Below are positions 1-9,774 of a DNA stretch of 64,000 bases, piece after piece (the stretch's first letter is position 1; each line of letters starts with the position of its first letter). The translations under genes were made by a program, and so were the position numbers. A model generated the notes under the pieces. The model was not told the origin of the DNA. It was given only the letters and a program-made list of their open reading frames with translations, and ran no database searches. The stretch lies in contig NC_020802.1 of assembly GCF_000153405.2 (NCBI RefSeq), positions 2,747,883 through 2,811,882 of the forward strand, in the 5' to 3' direction. The DNA is from Psychromonas sp. CNPT3. GTDB taxonomy: Bacteria; Pseudomonadota; Gammaproteobacteria; Enterobacterales; Psychromonadaceae.

Positions 1-125
1 TTAATTTATTAGGCACTTATTTTGTGGCAACCAAGCACTGATATAAATATGTAAAGAAGACAAACTATCTAAGTACTTTGCTCTCACAAGCAACCTTAAA
101 AATATTAAATATAAGGCAATAATTA

Positions 126-800
126 ATGCAGTATAAATGGATCCTATTTGACGCAGACGAAACGCTCTTTCACTTTGATGCTTATCAAGGTCTTAAATTA
201 ATGTTTTCACGTTTCGGCATTACCTTTTCAAAACAACAATTCACCGAATACCAGAAGGTCAACAAACCACTTTGGGTCGATTATCAAGACGGGAAAATCA
301 CCTCTAAGGAATTACAAAATATTCGTTTTCAACCCTGGGCAGAGCAACTGTGCATTACAACACAAGAAATAAACAGTGCTTTTTTAAGTGCGATGGCCGA
401 TATCTGCACTTTTTTACCCGGCGCACTCGAACTTTTAAATAGCTTAAAAGATCGCGTGAAATTAGGGATCATTACCAATGGCTTTACTGAATTACAGAAT
501 ATTAGATTAGAGAAGATGGGACTTTTAGATACTTTTTCCGCATTGATCATCTCTGAACAAGTGGGCATAGCCAAACCGCACAAAGGTATTTTTGACTTTG
601 CCTTTACACAAATGGACCATCCCAATAAGCATGAGATTTTAATGGTAGGTGATAACCCACACTCCGATATTCTAGGCGGAATGAACGCTGGCATTCATAC
701 TTGTTGGCTAAATGTGCAAGGCACTCCCCTACCAGAGGGAATAGATCCCAGCTATCAAGTCGCAACACTTGATGAATTAAACGCGCTGTTAAATTGCTAA
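126..800 (+). CDS. yjjG: HAD-family pyrimidine 5'-nucleotidase YjjG
   Basis: Predicted cytosolic nucleotidase that removes phosphate from dUMP, dTMP and non-canonical pyrimidine nucleotides, a housecleaning role known for E. coli YjjG. The 224-residue length matches the family (about 225). HAD motif I is D9-x-D11 in FDADET, motif II is the TNG at 117-119, motif III is K150 in AKPHKG, and motif IV is GDN at 175-177 followed by D181. The gene stands alone, with an intrinsic terminator about 50 bp after the stop and a convergent transporter gene beyond it. Family assignment is firm; substrate is by homology. Confidence 0.93.
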   Translation: MQYKWILFDADETLFHFDAYQGLKLMFSRFGITFSKQQFTEYQKVNKPLWVDYQDGKITSKELQNIRFQPWAEQLCITTQEINSAFLSAMADICTFLPGALELLNSLKDRVKLGIITNGFTELQNIRLEKMGLLDTFSALIISEQVGIAKPHKGIFDFAFTQMDHPNKHEILMVGDNPHSDILGGMNAGIHTCWLNVQGTPLPEGIDPSYQVATLDELNALLNC

Positions 801-852
801 TAGGTTCGCTTTAGTTAGATGCATAAAGCCTCATAGATAGATATAAAACAGT

Positions 853-882
853 AAAAAGGCTACTTTAAAAAGTAGTCTTTTT
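853..882 (+). terminator. intrinsic terminator after yjjG
   Basis: Hairpin of a GGCTACTTT arm and an AAGTAGTC arm followed by a T run; an A run on the left side makes it potentially bidirectional. It lies between the convergent yjjG and SNF transporter genes. Confidence 0.7.
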
Positions 883-955
883 ACAACAGATAACCTTTAG
901 TTATCGCTCATCTCTCCGGCCACCTCACGTTGGATCTACCCTGACAAATAATCTG

Positions 956-2308
956 TTAAAACAATTTAATGATGATCAATAGGATCAACGCAGGGCAAAT
1001 GAATTTCACATAAATAGGCCATATTTTCCAAAATAAAGAGTCCTGACTCACCCCCTCTTGTGCATATATCTCTTTTAATAAATCATTACGCTGCCATACC
1101 CAACCTAAATAGATAGCGATTGCTAAAGCAATTAATGGTTGCGCTCGCTCGGTGGTCAAAGTGATCATAAAATTAAACAAAGGATCAAAATAGAAAACGA
1201 CAATCAATGCGAGCACTAAAATCAAAACACCGACAAATAAACTCGCATTATTACGACCCATTTTCGTTTTTTCAACAAGATAACTTGTGGGAACTTCAAC
1301 AATCGAGATGGTTGAGGTTAAACCCGCAATCGCCATTAAACTAAAAAATATAAAGCTCAAAATATACTGAGATTGCCCTCCGATACTATCAAACAGATGC
1401 GGAAGCACTGTGAATACAAGGGTCGTATCATTAAGTAGTTGCCCCTGATCATCAAAAATAACAACCCCATTATGCTGCGCAACGTACATGGCAGGGATGA
1501 TCATCATAGCAGCTAAAAAAGCCACAGAAGTATCCATTAAAGTTACATAAGCCGTTAATTTTGCAATGTTTTCTTTTTTATTTATATAAGAGCCATACAC
1601 CATCATTGCGCCAGTACCGATAGTCAGGGAAAAAAATGTTTGCCCTAACGCCCCCATCAAGACTTGTGTGTCTAAGATCCTAGAAAAATCAGGTTTAAAA
1701 AGTAGAGAGAGACCTTGCATCGCCCCGGGTAAGGTTAAAATATAAATAGCGCCACCCAGTAATATAGCTAACAATAAAGGCATTAATCTTTTTGACCATT
1801 TTTCTATGCCCTGTTGCACGCCTTGGCGAATAATATAAACCGCCATCACGATCAATAAACTCGTGAAAAAAACGTTTCTCGCCACCGAAAAATCAATAAA
1901 CCAAGATGATAATTGAGCAAACCCAACAAAACGACTCACCGATGCCAATGCAAAACTAACAAACCAACCCGATAAAATAGTGTAAAAGCTACAAATTAAA
2001 AGGGCAGTTATAATGGACGCTAATCCAATCACTTTACCAATGGAGCGGGTCCATTTATGCTGACCTAATTTAGCCATTGCATCGGCAGGGTTCGTTTGTC
2101 CGTGCCGACCTATCATTAATTCAGCCATTAACATCGGGTAACCAAGCAGGCAGATCAAAATAAGATAAACAAGTAAAAATGCACCTCCTCCATTAGAGGC
2201 AGCCTGCGTTGGAAAGCCCCAAATATTACCGACGCCAACAGCGGAGCCAGCAGCAGCCATGATAAAACCTAAGCGAGAACTAAATTGATTTGATTTTGCA
2301 TTCTTCAT
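956..2308 (-). CDS. sodium-dependent amino-acid-type transporter (SNF/NSS family)
   Basis: A 450-residue inner-membrane protein with about 11-12 hydrophobic segments. The N-terminal segment carries the NSS signature (GSAVGVGNIWGFP, about residues 22-34) with the Gly-rich unwound TM1 used to bind Na+ and substrate. Bacterial members such as LeuT, TnaT and MhsT import amino acids with Na+. The substrate cannot be read from sequence. The next gene upstream on the same strand, 359 bp away, encodes an Lrp/AsnC regulator, so amino-acid-responsive control is plausible but inferred. A Na+-coupled importer fits the neighbouring nhaD and a marine host. Confidence 0.88.
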   Translation of the reverse strand: MKNAKSNQFSSRLGFIMAAAGSAVGVGNIWGFPTQAASNGGGAFLLVYLILICLLGYPMLMAELMIGRHGQTNPADAMAKLGQHKWTRSIGKVIGLASIITALLICSFYTILSGWFVSFALASVSRFVGFAQLSSWFIDFSVARNVFFTSLLIVMAVYIIRQGVQQGIEKWSKRLMPLLLAILLGGAIYILTLPGAMQGLSLLFKPDFSRILDTQVLMGALGQTFFSLTIGTGAMMVYGSYINKKENIAKLTAYVTLMDTSVAFLAAMMIIPAMYVAQHNGVVIFDDQGQLLNDTTLVFTVLPHLFDSIGGQSQYILSFIFFSLMAIAGLTSTISIVEVPTSYLVEKTKMGRNNASLFVGVLILVLALIVVFYFDPLFNFMITLTTERAQPLIALAIAIYLGWVWQRNDLLKEIYAQEGVSQDSLFWKIWPIYVKFICPALILLIIIKLF

Positions 2309-2667
2309 TGTGCTAACTCTTTGACTTTATATAAGGCTCCATCATAAGTATTTAACGCAAAACTGCAACGCTACAAACAGCCAGTAACAGAACAGAAGCA
2401 AGCATAAAAAGCTAACAAAACACACAAAAACAAGATTAAATGTCAATTAACAAAGAAATACGGCAAACATACCAAACATAAATAATGAGTGCACGAAGCC
2501 ACGCAATAAGATCTTTTTGAATTTTAATTACACTTTATTTTAAATGAGGAGGTTATGCGGGATTTTTAAGCGTTTATCCTAACAAAGCACCTCATCTAAT
2601 GAGGCAGAAGCTATAAATTATAATCTTAGAATAAGATAACAAAGCATTTTTTAAGGCGTCATTAAAA
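2309..2667. other. intergenic region upstream of the SNF transporter
   Basis: 359 bp of AT-rich DNA between the Lrp/AsnC gene and the transporter, both on the minus strand. It contains a small inverted repeat (CCTCAT...ATGAGG near 2589-2603) and probably the transporter promoter. No gene seen. Confidence 0.5.
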
Positions 2668-3147
2668 CTATTTATCCGGTAAAGGGATCTGCGTATTATT
2701 TTTTACGGCTTTTAATACAAAGCTAGATTTTATGCCACTGATAAATGGCAAGCTTAGTAATCTATCCAAAATAAACTCTCGATACGCATCCATATCTTCA
2801 ACTAATACTTTTAACTGATAGTCAGCATCACTACCGGTTAATAAGTAACATTCTTGTACTTCATCATATGTCGCCACTTTTTCTTCAAAGTCATTTAAAA
2901 CATTATGCATCTGCTTTTCTAGCTGCACTTGTACAAAAGCGGTTAAGCGCAAATCAAAATGCCGAGCAGAAAGCAATGTAGCATAACCACTAATAAACCC
3001 GGTCGCTTCTAGCGCTTTGACGCGTCGAGAGCAGGGTGATGGTGATAACCCGACTAATTCTGCTAACTCTTGATTAGAAAGGCGACCATGCGTCTGTAAT
3101 AACTTTAATATCGCTAAATCTATTTTATCTATCTCAATGCTGTGCAT
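2668..3147 (-). CDS. Lrp/AsnC-family transcriptional regulator
   Basis: A 159-residue DNA-binding regulator. The N-terminal winged helix-turn-helix has the typical run IDLAILKLLQTHGRLS and SNQELAELVGLS with SPCSRRVKALE, followed by the RAM/AsnC ligand domain (ending SSFVLKAVK). It resembles E. coli DecR/YbaO more than Lrp itself. The ATG at 3147 is preferred over an in-frame TTG at 3177 because it begins the family's standard N-terminus, has AGGG about 6 nt upstream, and the longer form would start inside the 161-bp repeat at 3161-3321. Targets probably include the nearby transporter; that is inference. Confidence 0.88.
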   Translation of the reverse strand: MHSIEIDKIDLAILKLLQTHGRLSNQELAELVGLSPSPCSRRVKALEATGFISGYATLLSARHFDLRLTAFVQVQLEKQMHNVLNDFEEKVATYDEVQECYLLTGSDADYQLKVLVEDMDAYREFILDRLLSLPFISGIKSSFVLKAVKNNTQIPLPDK

Positions 3148-3160
3148 AAAAACCCTATTA

Positions 3161-3321
3161 ATAGCAAAGGAACTCAAAAGGTTACCCGTCTTGCTTGTTG
3201 AAATTATCCCACCCTGCGTTGTGAGTTTTGACGTGAGAACAACACTCTCCTACAACTCACGCCTTGCTAGCGTTAATTTTTCCTGCGCAATACATGATAA
3301 CTAAATTAATTCCTTTGCTAT
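3161..3321. repeat. 161-bp dispersed element, copy 1
   Basis: Begins ATAGCAAAGGAACT and ends with the inverted complement AATTCCTTTGCTAT. The second copy is at 53998-54158, also 161 bp and in the same orientation, with about 18 differences by eye. Inner arms GTGAGTT and AACTCAC also complement each other, so the whole unit can fold. It sits 14 bp upstream of the regulator's ATG and so may carry or disturb its promoter. It is MITE-like in form; no transposase is associated. Confidence 0.8.
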
Positions 3322-3358
3322 AACAATTAAAAAGAACATCACATTATATTTTATATAA

Positions 3359-3387
3359 TAAAAAGCCAGCATATACGCTGGCTTTTT
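3359..3387 (-). terminator. intrinsic terminator after nhaD
   Basis: AAAAAGCCAGC and GCTGGCTTTTT arms around a short ATATAC loop, with T runs on both strands. It lies 22 bp beyond the nhaD stop. Confidence 0.85.
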
Positions 3388-3409
3388 GATTGTATTTTAA
3401 CTTATCAGC

Positions 3410-4855
3410 TTAAAATAAAGCTGAATTTATCCATAAATGCGTCGCGATACTGGCAGCGTAACCCAGTGCGATAACAGGCGTCCATTTTAAATGTGCACCA
3501 AAGGTATAAATACCTCGCGCTTGCCCCATTAATGCCACGCCAGCAGCAGAGCCAACAGAAAGTAAGCTACCACCCACACCAGCGGTTAAAGTAACTAACA
3601 ACCACTGACCTTCGCTCATTTCAGGATGCATGCTTAATACCGCAAACATAACCGGGATATTATCAACCACTGCAGAGAGTAAACCTACTGCAATATTTGC
3701 CCAAGTCATCATTGCAGGATCTGCATACATTATTGATGATGTTAAGCCTAAATAACCCAGAAAGCCAAGTCCACCCACACATAATACAACACCGTAGAAA
3801 AACAATAATGTATCCCACTCCGCTCTCGCAACTTTACTAAATATATCGAAAGGCGCGCCATTACCTAATGCATGCAAGCGATCGTGTTCATGTTGATCCG
3901 ACGTCTTTGCAATCGCTTTTCTATAATAAGCAGTGTGCGTTTTACGTAAGTAAAAGGCAAAAAACTGTAACAAGCCTAAACCAAACATCATACCTAATAC
4001 AGGAGGCATTCCTAAGAAAGAGTGCCCAAGTACAGCGCAAAGGATGGTTAATAAGAATAAACCAACAATGCGTAATGCACCGGGTTTCATATGTACAAAC
4101 GTAGCGTGGCTTTTTGACGCTTCATTTACAACAAAGAAGCTCATAATAGAAGCTGGCACGAGGAAGTTAACGACTGATGGTAAGAACAACTGGAAGAAAT
4201 CAGCAAACGGTACCATACCTTTTTGCCAAACCATTAACGTTGTTATATCACCAAAGGGACTAAATGCGCCCCCTGCATTAGCGGCAACAACAATATTGAT
4301 ACAACCTAACGTAATAAACTTTTTATTGGTACCACCCACTTTCATTATAATGGCGCACATTAATAATGCGGTTGTTAAATTATCTGCAATCGGAGAGATA
4401 AAGAAGGCGAGTACACCCGTTAACCAAAAGATATTGCGCAGTGTGAAGCCTTTGTTCACCATCCACACACGTAAAGCATCAAACAACTGACGCTCTTCCA
4501 TTGCATTTATATAGGTCATCGCAACCAATAAGAAGAAAAACAATTCAGAGTATTCAAGTAAATTATGACGGAAAGCGGCTTCTGCTTCATGGCTCATACC
4601 ATGTTGCGTTCCATAATAACCAATCATTGCCCAAATAAGACCGGCAGCTATTAACATAGGTTTAGATTTGCGCAGGTGAATAACGTCTTCAAGCATGACC
4701 AAACAATAAGCAATCGTAAAAATCAATAGTGCAGTATAACCGATACCACTAGACGTTAAATCGACCAAAACCCCTTCACTAGCCAACAATGAGGGCGAAA
4801 ATAAAACAGCGACAAGCATCAGCAAGATACTCATCGGCTTAAATTTGTGTAACAT
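3410..4855 (-). CDS. nhaD: Na+/H+ antiporter NhaD
   Basis: A 481-residue inner-membrane antiporter of the NhaD branch of the ion-transporter superfamily, exporting Na+ or Li+ for H+. An N-terminal signal-like hydrophobic stretch (about 8-25) is followed by about 12 membrane segments. Conserved polar runs are visible in SPIADNLTTALL, NIVVAANAGGAFSPFGDITTLM and AVVDNIPVMFAVL, which carry the Asp, Asn and Thr residues important in Vibrio NhaD. Length is normal for the family (about 477). It stands alone, with a 780-bp region upstream and a strong terminator downstream. It fits a marine sodium-based lifestyle. Confidence 0.94.
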   Translation of the reverse strand: MLHKFKPMSILLMLVAVLFSPSLLASEGVLVDLTSSGIGYTALLIFTIAYCLVMLEDVIHLRKSKPMLIAAGLIWAMIGYYGTQHGMSHEAEAAFRHNLLEYSELFFFLLVAMTYINAMEERQLFDALRVWMVNKGFTLRNIFWLTGVLAFFISPIADNLTTALLMCAIIMKVGGTNKKFITLGCINIVVAANAGGAFSPFGDITTLMVWQKGMVPFADFFQLFLPSVVNFLVPASIMSFFVVNEASKSHATFVHMKPGALRIVGLFLLTILCAVLGHSFLGMPPVLGMMFGLGLLQFFAFYLRKTHTAYYRKAIAKTSDQHEHDRLHALGNGAPFDIFSKVARAEWDTLLFFYGVVLCVGGLGFLGYLGLTSSIMYADPAMMTWANIAVGLLSAVVDNIPVMFAVLSMHPEMSEGQWLLVTLTAGVGGSLLSVGSAAGVALMGQARGIYTFGAHLKWTPVIALGYAASIATHLWINSALF

Positions 4856-5279
4856 TATTAATTCCTTTATTAGAATAAGTCTTATATATAAAAATACAGA
4901 TAAAGACGCTTATTTTCCATGGGCAAATTACTAGCCAATAACCCTTAAACGGGGGAATTTGAAAAACAAATGAAAAAGATCACTCTGCATAATAAGACTA
5001 TTTTTCTAATAGAACTTTATTTAATATCAAAAAAAATCTGATTATGACCTTATTGACGATAATTACTATCAACAAGTAAAGTCAATTTATCTTAGCTTAT
5101 ACAATGCATTAGGTGTTTTTTGTGTTTTAAGCTCTGAATTAATAAAGCAATATACAAAAAATAACGCATAAAATGATCATCATTTATATCTGTTTCAGCT
5201 CGCTAGAAATAGAGCTTAAATCTCTACGTCTTAAACATCCCTACAAATAAATGACTTTTATCTATCCATATTTTCAAAA

Positions 5280-5313
5280 CTAAACACTTTAAAAATAAAT
5301 TTAAAGTGTTTAG
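5280..5313. repeat. perfect inverted repeat with 14-bp arms
   Basis: Arms CTAAACACTTTAAA and TTTAAAGTGTTTAG around the loop AATAAA. AT-rich with no clear U tract, so a terminator role is uncertain. Confidence 0.7.
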
Positions 5314-5480
5314 TTTGTTGTATTCATCCTCTTTCAATACATCCATGTACTCAACAAAATAAGCACTCAATAAATAAAGACAATGATTGTGCGATGATAT
5401 CACCATTAAATTCACAGCAATATCATAATAAAACAAACGCTTAAAAATCAAACAAAGTAAGCTTTACTTTATTTGATCTA

Positions 5481-5496
5481 CGTGAAGATTGTCACA
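5481..5496. promoter_or_regulatory. candidate CRP-binding site
   Basis: CGTGA-N6-TCACA matches 9 of 10 core positions of the CRP consensus TGTGA-N6-TCACA. It lies about 145 bp upstream of the HD-GYP start codon. Seen by eye only. Confidence 0.4.
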
Positions 5497-5638
5497 AAGT
5501 AGGACATATAAGCTAAACTATCTATTCAACTGCGTAGAATATGATAATAATGAACGTGATACATAGTTATCGGCTTATGATCGAAAATGCACTAAACTGT
5601 AAAATAAATGCTGTATTTACTATCTTAGAGACCTATTT

Positions 5639-7189
5639 ATGAATGATGAGATTCTTTTTATAGAAGAGGATAATGACTCCGACGCAATCCTTCCCTCCTT
5701 GCGGCTCGCGCCTTGGAAGGTAATGCTTGTCGATGACGATTTAGAAGTGCACGCAGTTACTAAACTTGTTCTTTCTTCTTTTGAATGGGATGGTCGAACA
5801 TTAGAGTTCTTAAGCGCCTATTCAGCGGCACAGGCCGAAGAAATGTTTCAAGAGCACGATGACATTGCTGTTGCCTTAATCGACGTGGTAATGGAAACAG
5901 ACGATGCTGGCTTACGTTTAATTAAAAACATCCGTAATAAATTAAAAAATCATACTACACGCATTGTTTTACGCACAGGCCAACCCGGTCAAGCCCCCGA
6001 GCGCAAGATCATTAGAGAATACAATATCTCTGATTATAAGAACAAAACAGAACTCAGTGGCGTTAAGCTCGACACTTTAATGTGTAGTGCTTTACGCTCT
6101 TATCAAAATATTATTAGCTTAAAGAAAAGTAAAAATAGTTTACAAATTATTGCCAACTCATCAGCACAACTTATAAAGGCAAGAACCTATAACGTTTTAG
6201 TTAATGAAACAATCCATTATTTGTCACTTTTGGTTGAACAATGCACTCAGGGTAATAGCACCGATTTTTCGACGTTAGGCATTTATTGCGATCAAAATAC
6301 TTTTCAACTATCCGGTGCACAGGGTAAGTTTACTCAGTTAGCTCAATTTAATGATATCTCTTTACTCCCCGACAATGTTTCCATTTTAATATCCAAAAGT
6401 TTGGCAGAAAAAACCAACATTTTTACTGAAAACGCATTCATTTTAAATATGCACAGTAGTAATAATAGTTGTATTTTATTCTACGTTGAAGGCTTCACCC
6501 CCCTTTCGGATACCGATATTACTTGGATTGAAGTCTTTGCCCGCAACACACAAACCTCTTTCGACAATGAAGAGTTACGTAACGCAGTTGATGAGGGCCA
6601 ACGAGAGATTATTTATCTACTCGGTGAAGCGATTGAAAAGAAATCAAAAGAAACCGGCAATCATATTCGCCGAGTTGCTGAAATTTCCTATATTTTGGCA
6701 CTGGAATTAGGTTATAGCATTAGCGATGCTGAAAAAATAAAATCAGCCTCTCCTCTGCATGATCTCGGGAAAATAGGGATCCCCGATTGCATTTTACATA
6801 AACCGGGATCGTTAACGGCAGAAGAATGGAAAACCATGCAAACACATGTCGAGATTGGCTATGAATTAGTGCGCTATTCTCAACAAGATATTTTAAAGTT
6901 TGCAGCGGTTATCTGTTATCAACATCATGAAAAATGGGATGGTAGCGGTTACCCTAATGGCCTTAAAGGTGAAGAGATTGATCTCGTTGGTAGACTTGCT
7001 TCTCTTGCAGATGTTTTTGATGCTTTAGCACATGATCGTTGCTATAAAAAAGCATGGCCAATGGATGAGATTTTAAAGTTTATAGATGATCAAGAAGGCA
7101 AACACTTTGATCCGCTCGTGGTGGCAGCTTTTCGTAAGCACCAACAAGAAATCATTAACGTCAATGAGCGTTATCGTGACATTTTTTAA
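5639..7189 (+). CDS. response regulator with DUF3369 and HD-GYP c-di-GMP phosphodiesterase domain
   Basis: A 516-residue cytosolic signalling protein. The receiver domain spans about residues 27-150, with acidic pocket VDDD (31-34) and phospho-acceptor D82 in LIDVV. A DUF3369/GAF-like sensor region covers about 170-315. The HD-GYP domain (about 320-500) has HD at 374-375, HH at 429-430 and an intact GYP at 437-439, so hydrolysis of cyclic di-GMP is expected. No kinase gene is adjacent. The next gene, 109 bp downstream on the same strand, starts exopolysaccharide synthesis, so control of matrix production by this protein is a reasonable inference. Confidence 0.9.
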   Translation: MNDEILFIEEDNDSDAILPSLRLAPWKVMLVDDDLEVHAVTKLVLSSFEWDGRTLEFLSAYSAAQAEEMFQEHDDIAVALIDVVMETDDAGLRLIKNIRNKLKNHTTRIVLRTGQPGQAPERKIIREYNISDYKNKTELSGVKLDTLMCSALRSYQNIISLKKSKNSLQIIANSSAQLIKARTYNVLVNETIHYLSLLVEQCTQGNSTDFSTLGIYCDQNTFQLSGAQGKFTQLAQFNDISLLPDNVSILISKSLAEKTNIFTENAFILNMHSSNNSCILFYVEGFTPLSDTDITWIEVFARNTQTSFDNEELRNAVDEGQREIIYLLGEAIEKKSKETGNHIRRVAEISYILALELGYSISDAEKIKSASPLHDLGKIGIPDCILHKPGSLTAEEWKTMQTHVEIGYELVRYSQQDILKFAAVICYQHHEKWDGSGYPNGLKGEEIDLVGRLASLADVFDALAHDRCYKKAWPMDEILKFIDDQEGKHFDPLVVAAFRKHQQEIINVNERYRDIF

Positions 7190-7298
7190 TGTCTAAATTA
7201 AAACCACAAAGTACACTACATTTTTATTGATTTAATGTCTAAAAGTGCCTGTTTTCTGGTATTATCAAAATAACCTTTAATAATCTAAAAAGAAATTG

Positions 7299-8519
7299 AT
7301 GAAGAATTTATTTTTAAACTCATATATATGTCATGGTATAGGCTTATCGTTGATTGCCTTTTTTCTTTTTTTTCTTTCCCCGATTTCATCAGACAACGTA
7401 ACAAATAGTATCATCATTACCCTATTAACTTACTTGTCGTGTTCAATGACACTCCCTAAAATAACAAAATACCTTTTAGTTGAAAGAACCTATTACATAC
7501 TCCCCGTTCTATTTAGTGCTTACGGTATCGCGCTGTTAATAATAGTAATGTTTCGCATCGATTACTCTCTTTCTATTTTGCTAAAAGGAATAATTCTTTC
7601 TGTTGTTTGGCTCTATATAAGTTCCAGATTAAGACGAGAGTCGAAACGACTTAAGCTTGCTGCAATACCCAATTTTGATTTAAAAGAACTACGAGTCAAC
7701 GATCGTTTAGACATTAGTATTTTACGAACCCCTTATAAATTAACCAATATTAAAGATGGCGTTGTTGTCGATTTACACCACAATTTAACCGCCAACGAAG
7801 AAAAATTTCTGGCTGATTGTAGTATTAACAATATACATGTTTTTCATTTTGCAGCCATTAAAGAAAACTTAGAAGGTAAAGTTCAAACAAAGCATTTATC
7901 CGAAAACTCAATTGGAACATTACTTTCCCCCCCCTTTTATACTTTTTTTAAAAGAATTTGGGAGTCATTGCTTATTTTAATAACACTTCCGATCACCCTG
8001 CCTATCATGATAATAACGGCGATTTGTATCAAGATAGAAAGCTCAGGCCCTGCTATGTTCATCCAAAAACGAATTGGCCAAGGTGGCAAAGAATTTTCTA
8101 TTTATAAATTTAGAAGTATGACTGTACGTAGCCCAAACTCAGAATCAAAATTTGCAACAGCAGAGCAAGCTCGAGTCACTCGCATCGGTAAATTTATTAG
8201 AAAAGTACGTATTGATGAACTTCCACAATTTTTTAATGTACTAAAAGGCGAAATGGCCTTAATAGGCCCTCGTCCAGAGCAAAACTCATTTGTTCTTGCC
8301 TTCGAGAAAGAGATCCCTTTTTACGGTTATCGGCACATGGTAAAGCCTGGGATAACCGGCTGGGCACAAACAGTACAAGGGTATACGGATGACACAGATT
8401 CAACAAGAGAGAAATTAGCACACGATCTCTATTATATTAAACACTTATCATTTTGGTTGGATGCAAATATTGTCATTAAAACGATTAAAACAATGCTAAC
8501 TGGATTTGGGGCTAAATAG
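7299..8519 (+). CDS. polyprenyl-phosphate sugar-1-phosphate transferase (initiating enzyme, WcaJ/WbaP type)
   Basis: A 406-residue membrane enzyme predicted to load the first sugar phosphate onto undecaprenyl phosphate and so start the repeat unit. The N-terminal third has three to four hydrophobic segments. A further membrane helix (about 225-245) precedes the cytosolic catalytic domain, with KFRSM, RIDELPQFFNVLKGEMALIG and GPRPE, then VKPGITGWAQ, all hallmarks of the family. ATG at 7299 is preferred to the adjacent TTG at 7296. It converges on ugd and the rest of the locus, and is the only locus gene on the plus strand. The sugar is unknown. Confidence 0.9.
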   Translation: MKNLFLNSYICHGIGLSLIAFFLFFLSPISSDNVTNSIIITLLTYLSCSMTLPKITKYLLVERTYYILPVLFSAYGIALLIIVMFRIDYSLSILLKGIILSVVWLYISSRLRRESKRLKLAAIPNFDLKELRVNDRLDISILRTPYKLTNIKDGVVVDLHHNLTANEEKFLADCSINNIHVFHFAAIKENLEGKVQTKHLSENSIGTLLSPPFYTFFKRIWESLLILITLPITLPIMIITAICIKIESSGPAMFIQKRIGQGGKEFSIYKFRSMTVRSPNSESKFATAEQARVTRIGKFIRKVRIDELPQFFNVLKGEMALIGPRPEQNSFVLAFEKEIPFYGYRHMVKPGITGWAQTVQGYTDDTDSTREKLAHDLYYIKHLSFWLDANIVIKTIKTMLTGFGAK

Positions 8520-8569
8520 TGATCCCTGATCAATAATACAATAAGTATCCATCTTGACGAAATTCTTGG

Positions 8570-8609
8570 ATGGTAATGATTAAGGCTTAGTAATAACTAA
8601 TCATTACCA
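8570..8609. terminator. hairpin between convergent genes, possible bidirectional terminator
   Basis: Twelve-base arms TGGTAATGATTA and TAATCATTACCA span the end of ugd and the convergent gap. U tracts are weak, so termination is only likely. A second small hairpin (CCATC...GATGG) sits just to the left. Confidence 0.45.
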
Positions 8610-9763
8610 AAAATATCACGAGTATAAACCTTATCTTTCACATCAATTAACTCATCAAGCATGCGATTACTGACAATGACATCAGATACTTGTTTAAATT
8701 TAGTGAGATCAGTAAATACTTTTGAATGAAAAAATGTTTTTTCTTTTAACACTGGTTCGTAAATAATAACGTTGACACCTTTTGCCTTAATACGTTTCAT
8801 TATACCTTGAATACTCGATGCTCTAAAGTTATCCGAGCCACTTTTCATTATCAACCTGTAGATTCCAACCGTCTTTGGATGACGTTTTAATATAGAATCT
8901 GCAATAAAATCTTTACGTGTAGTATTTGAATCTACAATGGCACCAATAATACAATTTGGAACATTTTTATAATTAGCACGAAGCTGTTTAGTATCTTTAG
9001 GTAAACAATAACCACCATAACCAAAGGAAGGATTATTATAATGATTTCCTATACGCGGATCTAAGCAAACACCCTGTATTATTTGCTTAGTGTCTAGATC
9101 ATGTGCTTCAGCATAACTATCTAATTCATTAAAGTAAGCGACACGCATCGCTAAATAAGTATTAGAGAATAACTTGACGGCTTCAGCTTCGGTAGAGTCC
9201 GTAAATAAGACATCTATATCTTCTTTAATAGCCCCTTGTACTAACAAACTAGCAAAGACTTTAGCTTTCTCTGAATTATCCCCCACAATAATACGAGAAG
9301 GGTAAAGGTTGTCCTGTAGGGCCCTCCCTTCGCGTAAAAACTCAGGTGAAAAGATAATGTTTTCATATTGGAACTGCAGCCTCATATTTTGAGTAAAGCC
9401 AACAGGAACTGTAGATTTTATAATAATAGTTGCTTGCCTATTAACATACAGCACATCTTTAATTACCATCTCTACTGAACTGGTATTAAAATAATTAGTA
9501 GCTACATCGTAATCGGTGGGGGTAGCTATTATCACAAAGTCAGCATTCTTATAAGCACTCTCTTTATCTAAGGTCGCTTTAAGGCTTAATGGTTTGTTAG
9601 CTAAATAACTTTCTATTTCAACATCAGCCACTGTAGATTTTTTAGCGTTAATTAATGATACTTTTTCAGCAATAATATCTACTGCTACGACATCATTATG
9701 TTGTGCTAATAATACTGCATTTGATAATCCGACATAACCAGTCCCTGCGATTGCAATTTTCAT
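8597..9763 (-). CDS. ugd: UDP-glucose 6-dehydrogenase
   Basis: Oxidises UDP-glucose twice with NAD+ to UDP-glucuronic acid, a precursor for acidic polysaccharides. The 388-residue length equals the E. coli and Klebsiella short form. The Rossmann motif GTGYVG is at 7-12, and catalytic C253 lies in [14 protein letters not shown]. Conserved runs STVPVGFT (about 117-124) and SPEFLREG (about 139-146) are also present. It is the last gene of the minus-strand polysaccharide operon, 11 bp after a glycosyltransferase gene, so it is probably co-transcribed with the locus. Confidence 0.96.
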   Translation of the reverse strand: MKIAIAGTGYVGLSNAVLLAQHNDVVAVDIIAEKVSLINAKKSTVADVEIESYLANKPLSLKATLDKESAYKNADFVIIATPTDYDVATNYFNTSSVEMVIKDVLYVNRQATIIIKSTVPVGFTQNMRLQFQYENIIFSPEFLREGRALQDNLYPSRIIVGDNSEKAKVFASLLVQGAIKEDIDVLFTDSTEAEAVKLFSNTYLAMRVAYFNELDSYAEAHDLDTKQIIQGVCLDPRIGNHYNNPSFGYGGYCLPKDTKQLRANYKNVPNCIIGAIVDSNTTRKDFIADSILKRHPKTVGIYRLIMKSGSDNFRASSIQGIMKRIKAKGVNVIIYEPVLKEKTFFHSKVFTDLTKFKQVSDVIVSNRMLDELIDVKDKVYTRDIFGND

Positions 9764-9774
9764 ATATTTGTTCC

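Larger units (their letters stand above)
4856..5638. other. divergent intergenic region between nhaD and the HD-GYP gene
   Basis: 783 bp between divergent genes, expected to hold both promoters. It contains a perfect 14-bp-arm hairpin (5280-5313) and a CRP-like site (5481-5496). A 75-codon minus-strand reading frame at 5224-5451 overlaps the hairpin, has no recognisable domain and is not called. Confidence 0.5.

Noticed and set aside
3148-3177. N-terminal extension of the Lrp-type regulator from TTG
   Set aside because: It would start inside the 161-bp repeat and is not part of the family's N-terminus.
4856-5200. Sodium- or lithium-sensing riboswitch upstream of nhaD
   Set aside because: No GC-rich paired elements resembling these riboswitches are visible in the AT-rich leader.
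5224-5451. 75-codon minus-strand reading frame upstream of nhaD
   Set aside because: No domain, no SD, overlaps a perfect hairpin, and composition is that of AT-rich intergenic DNA.
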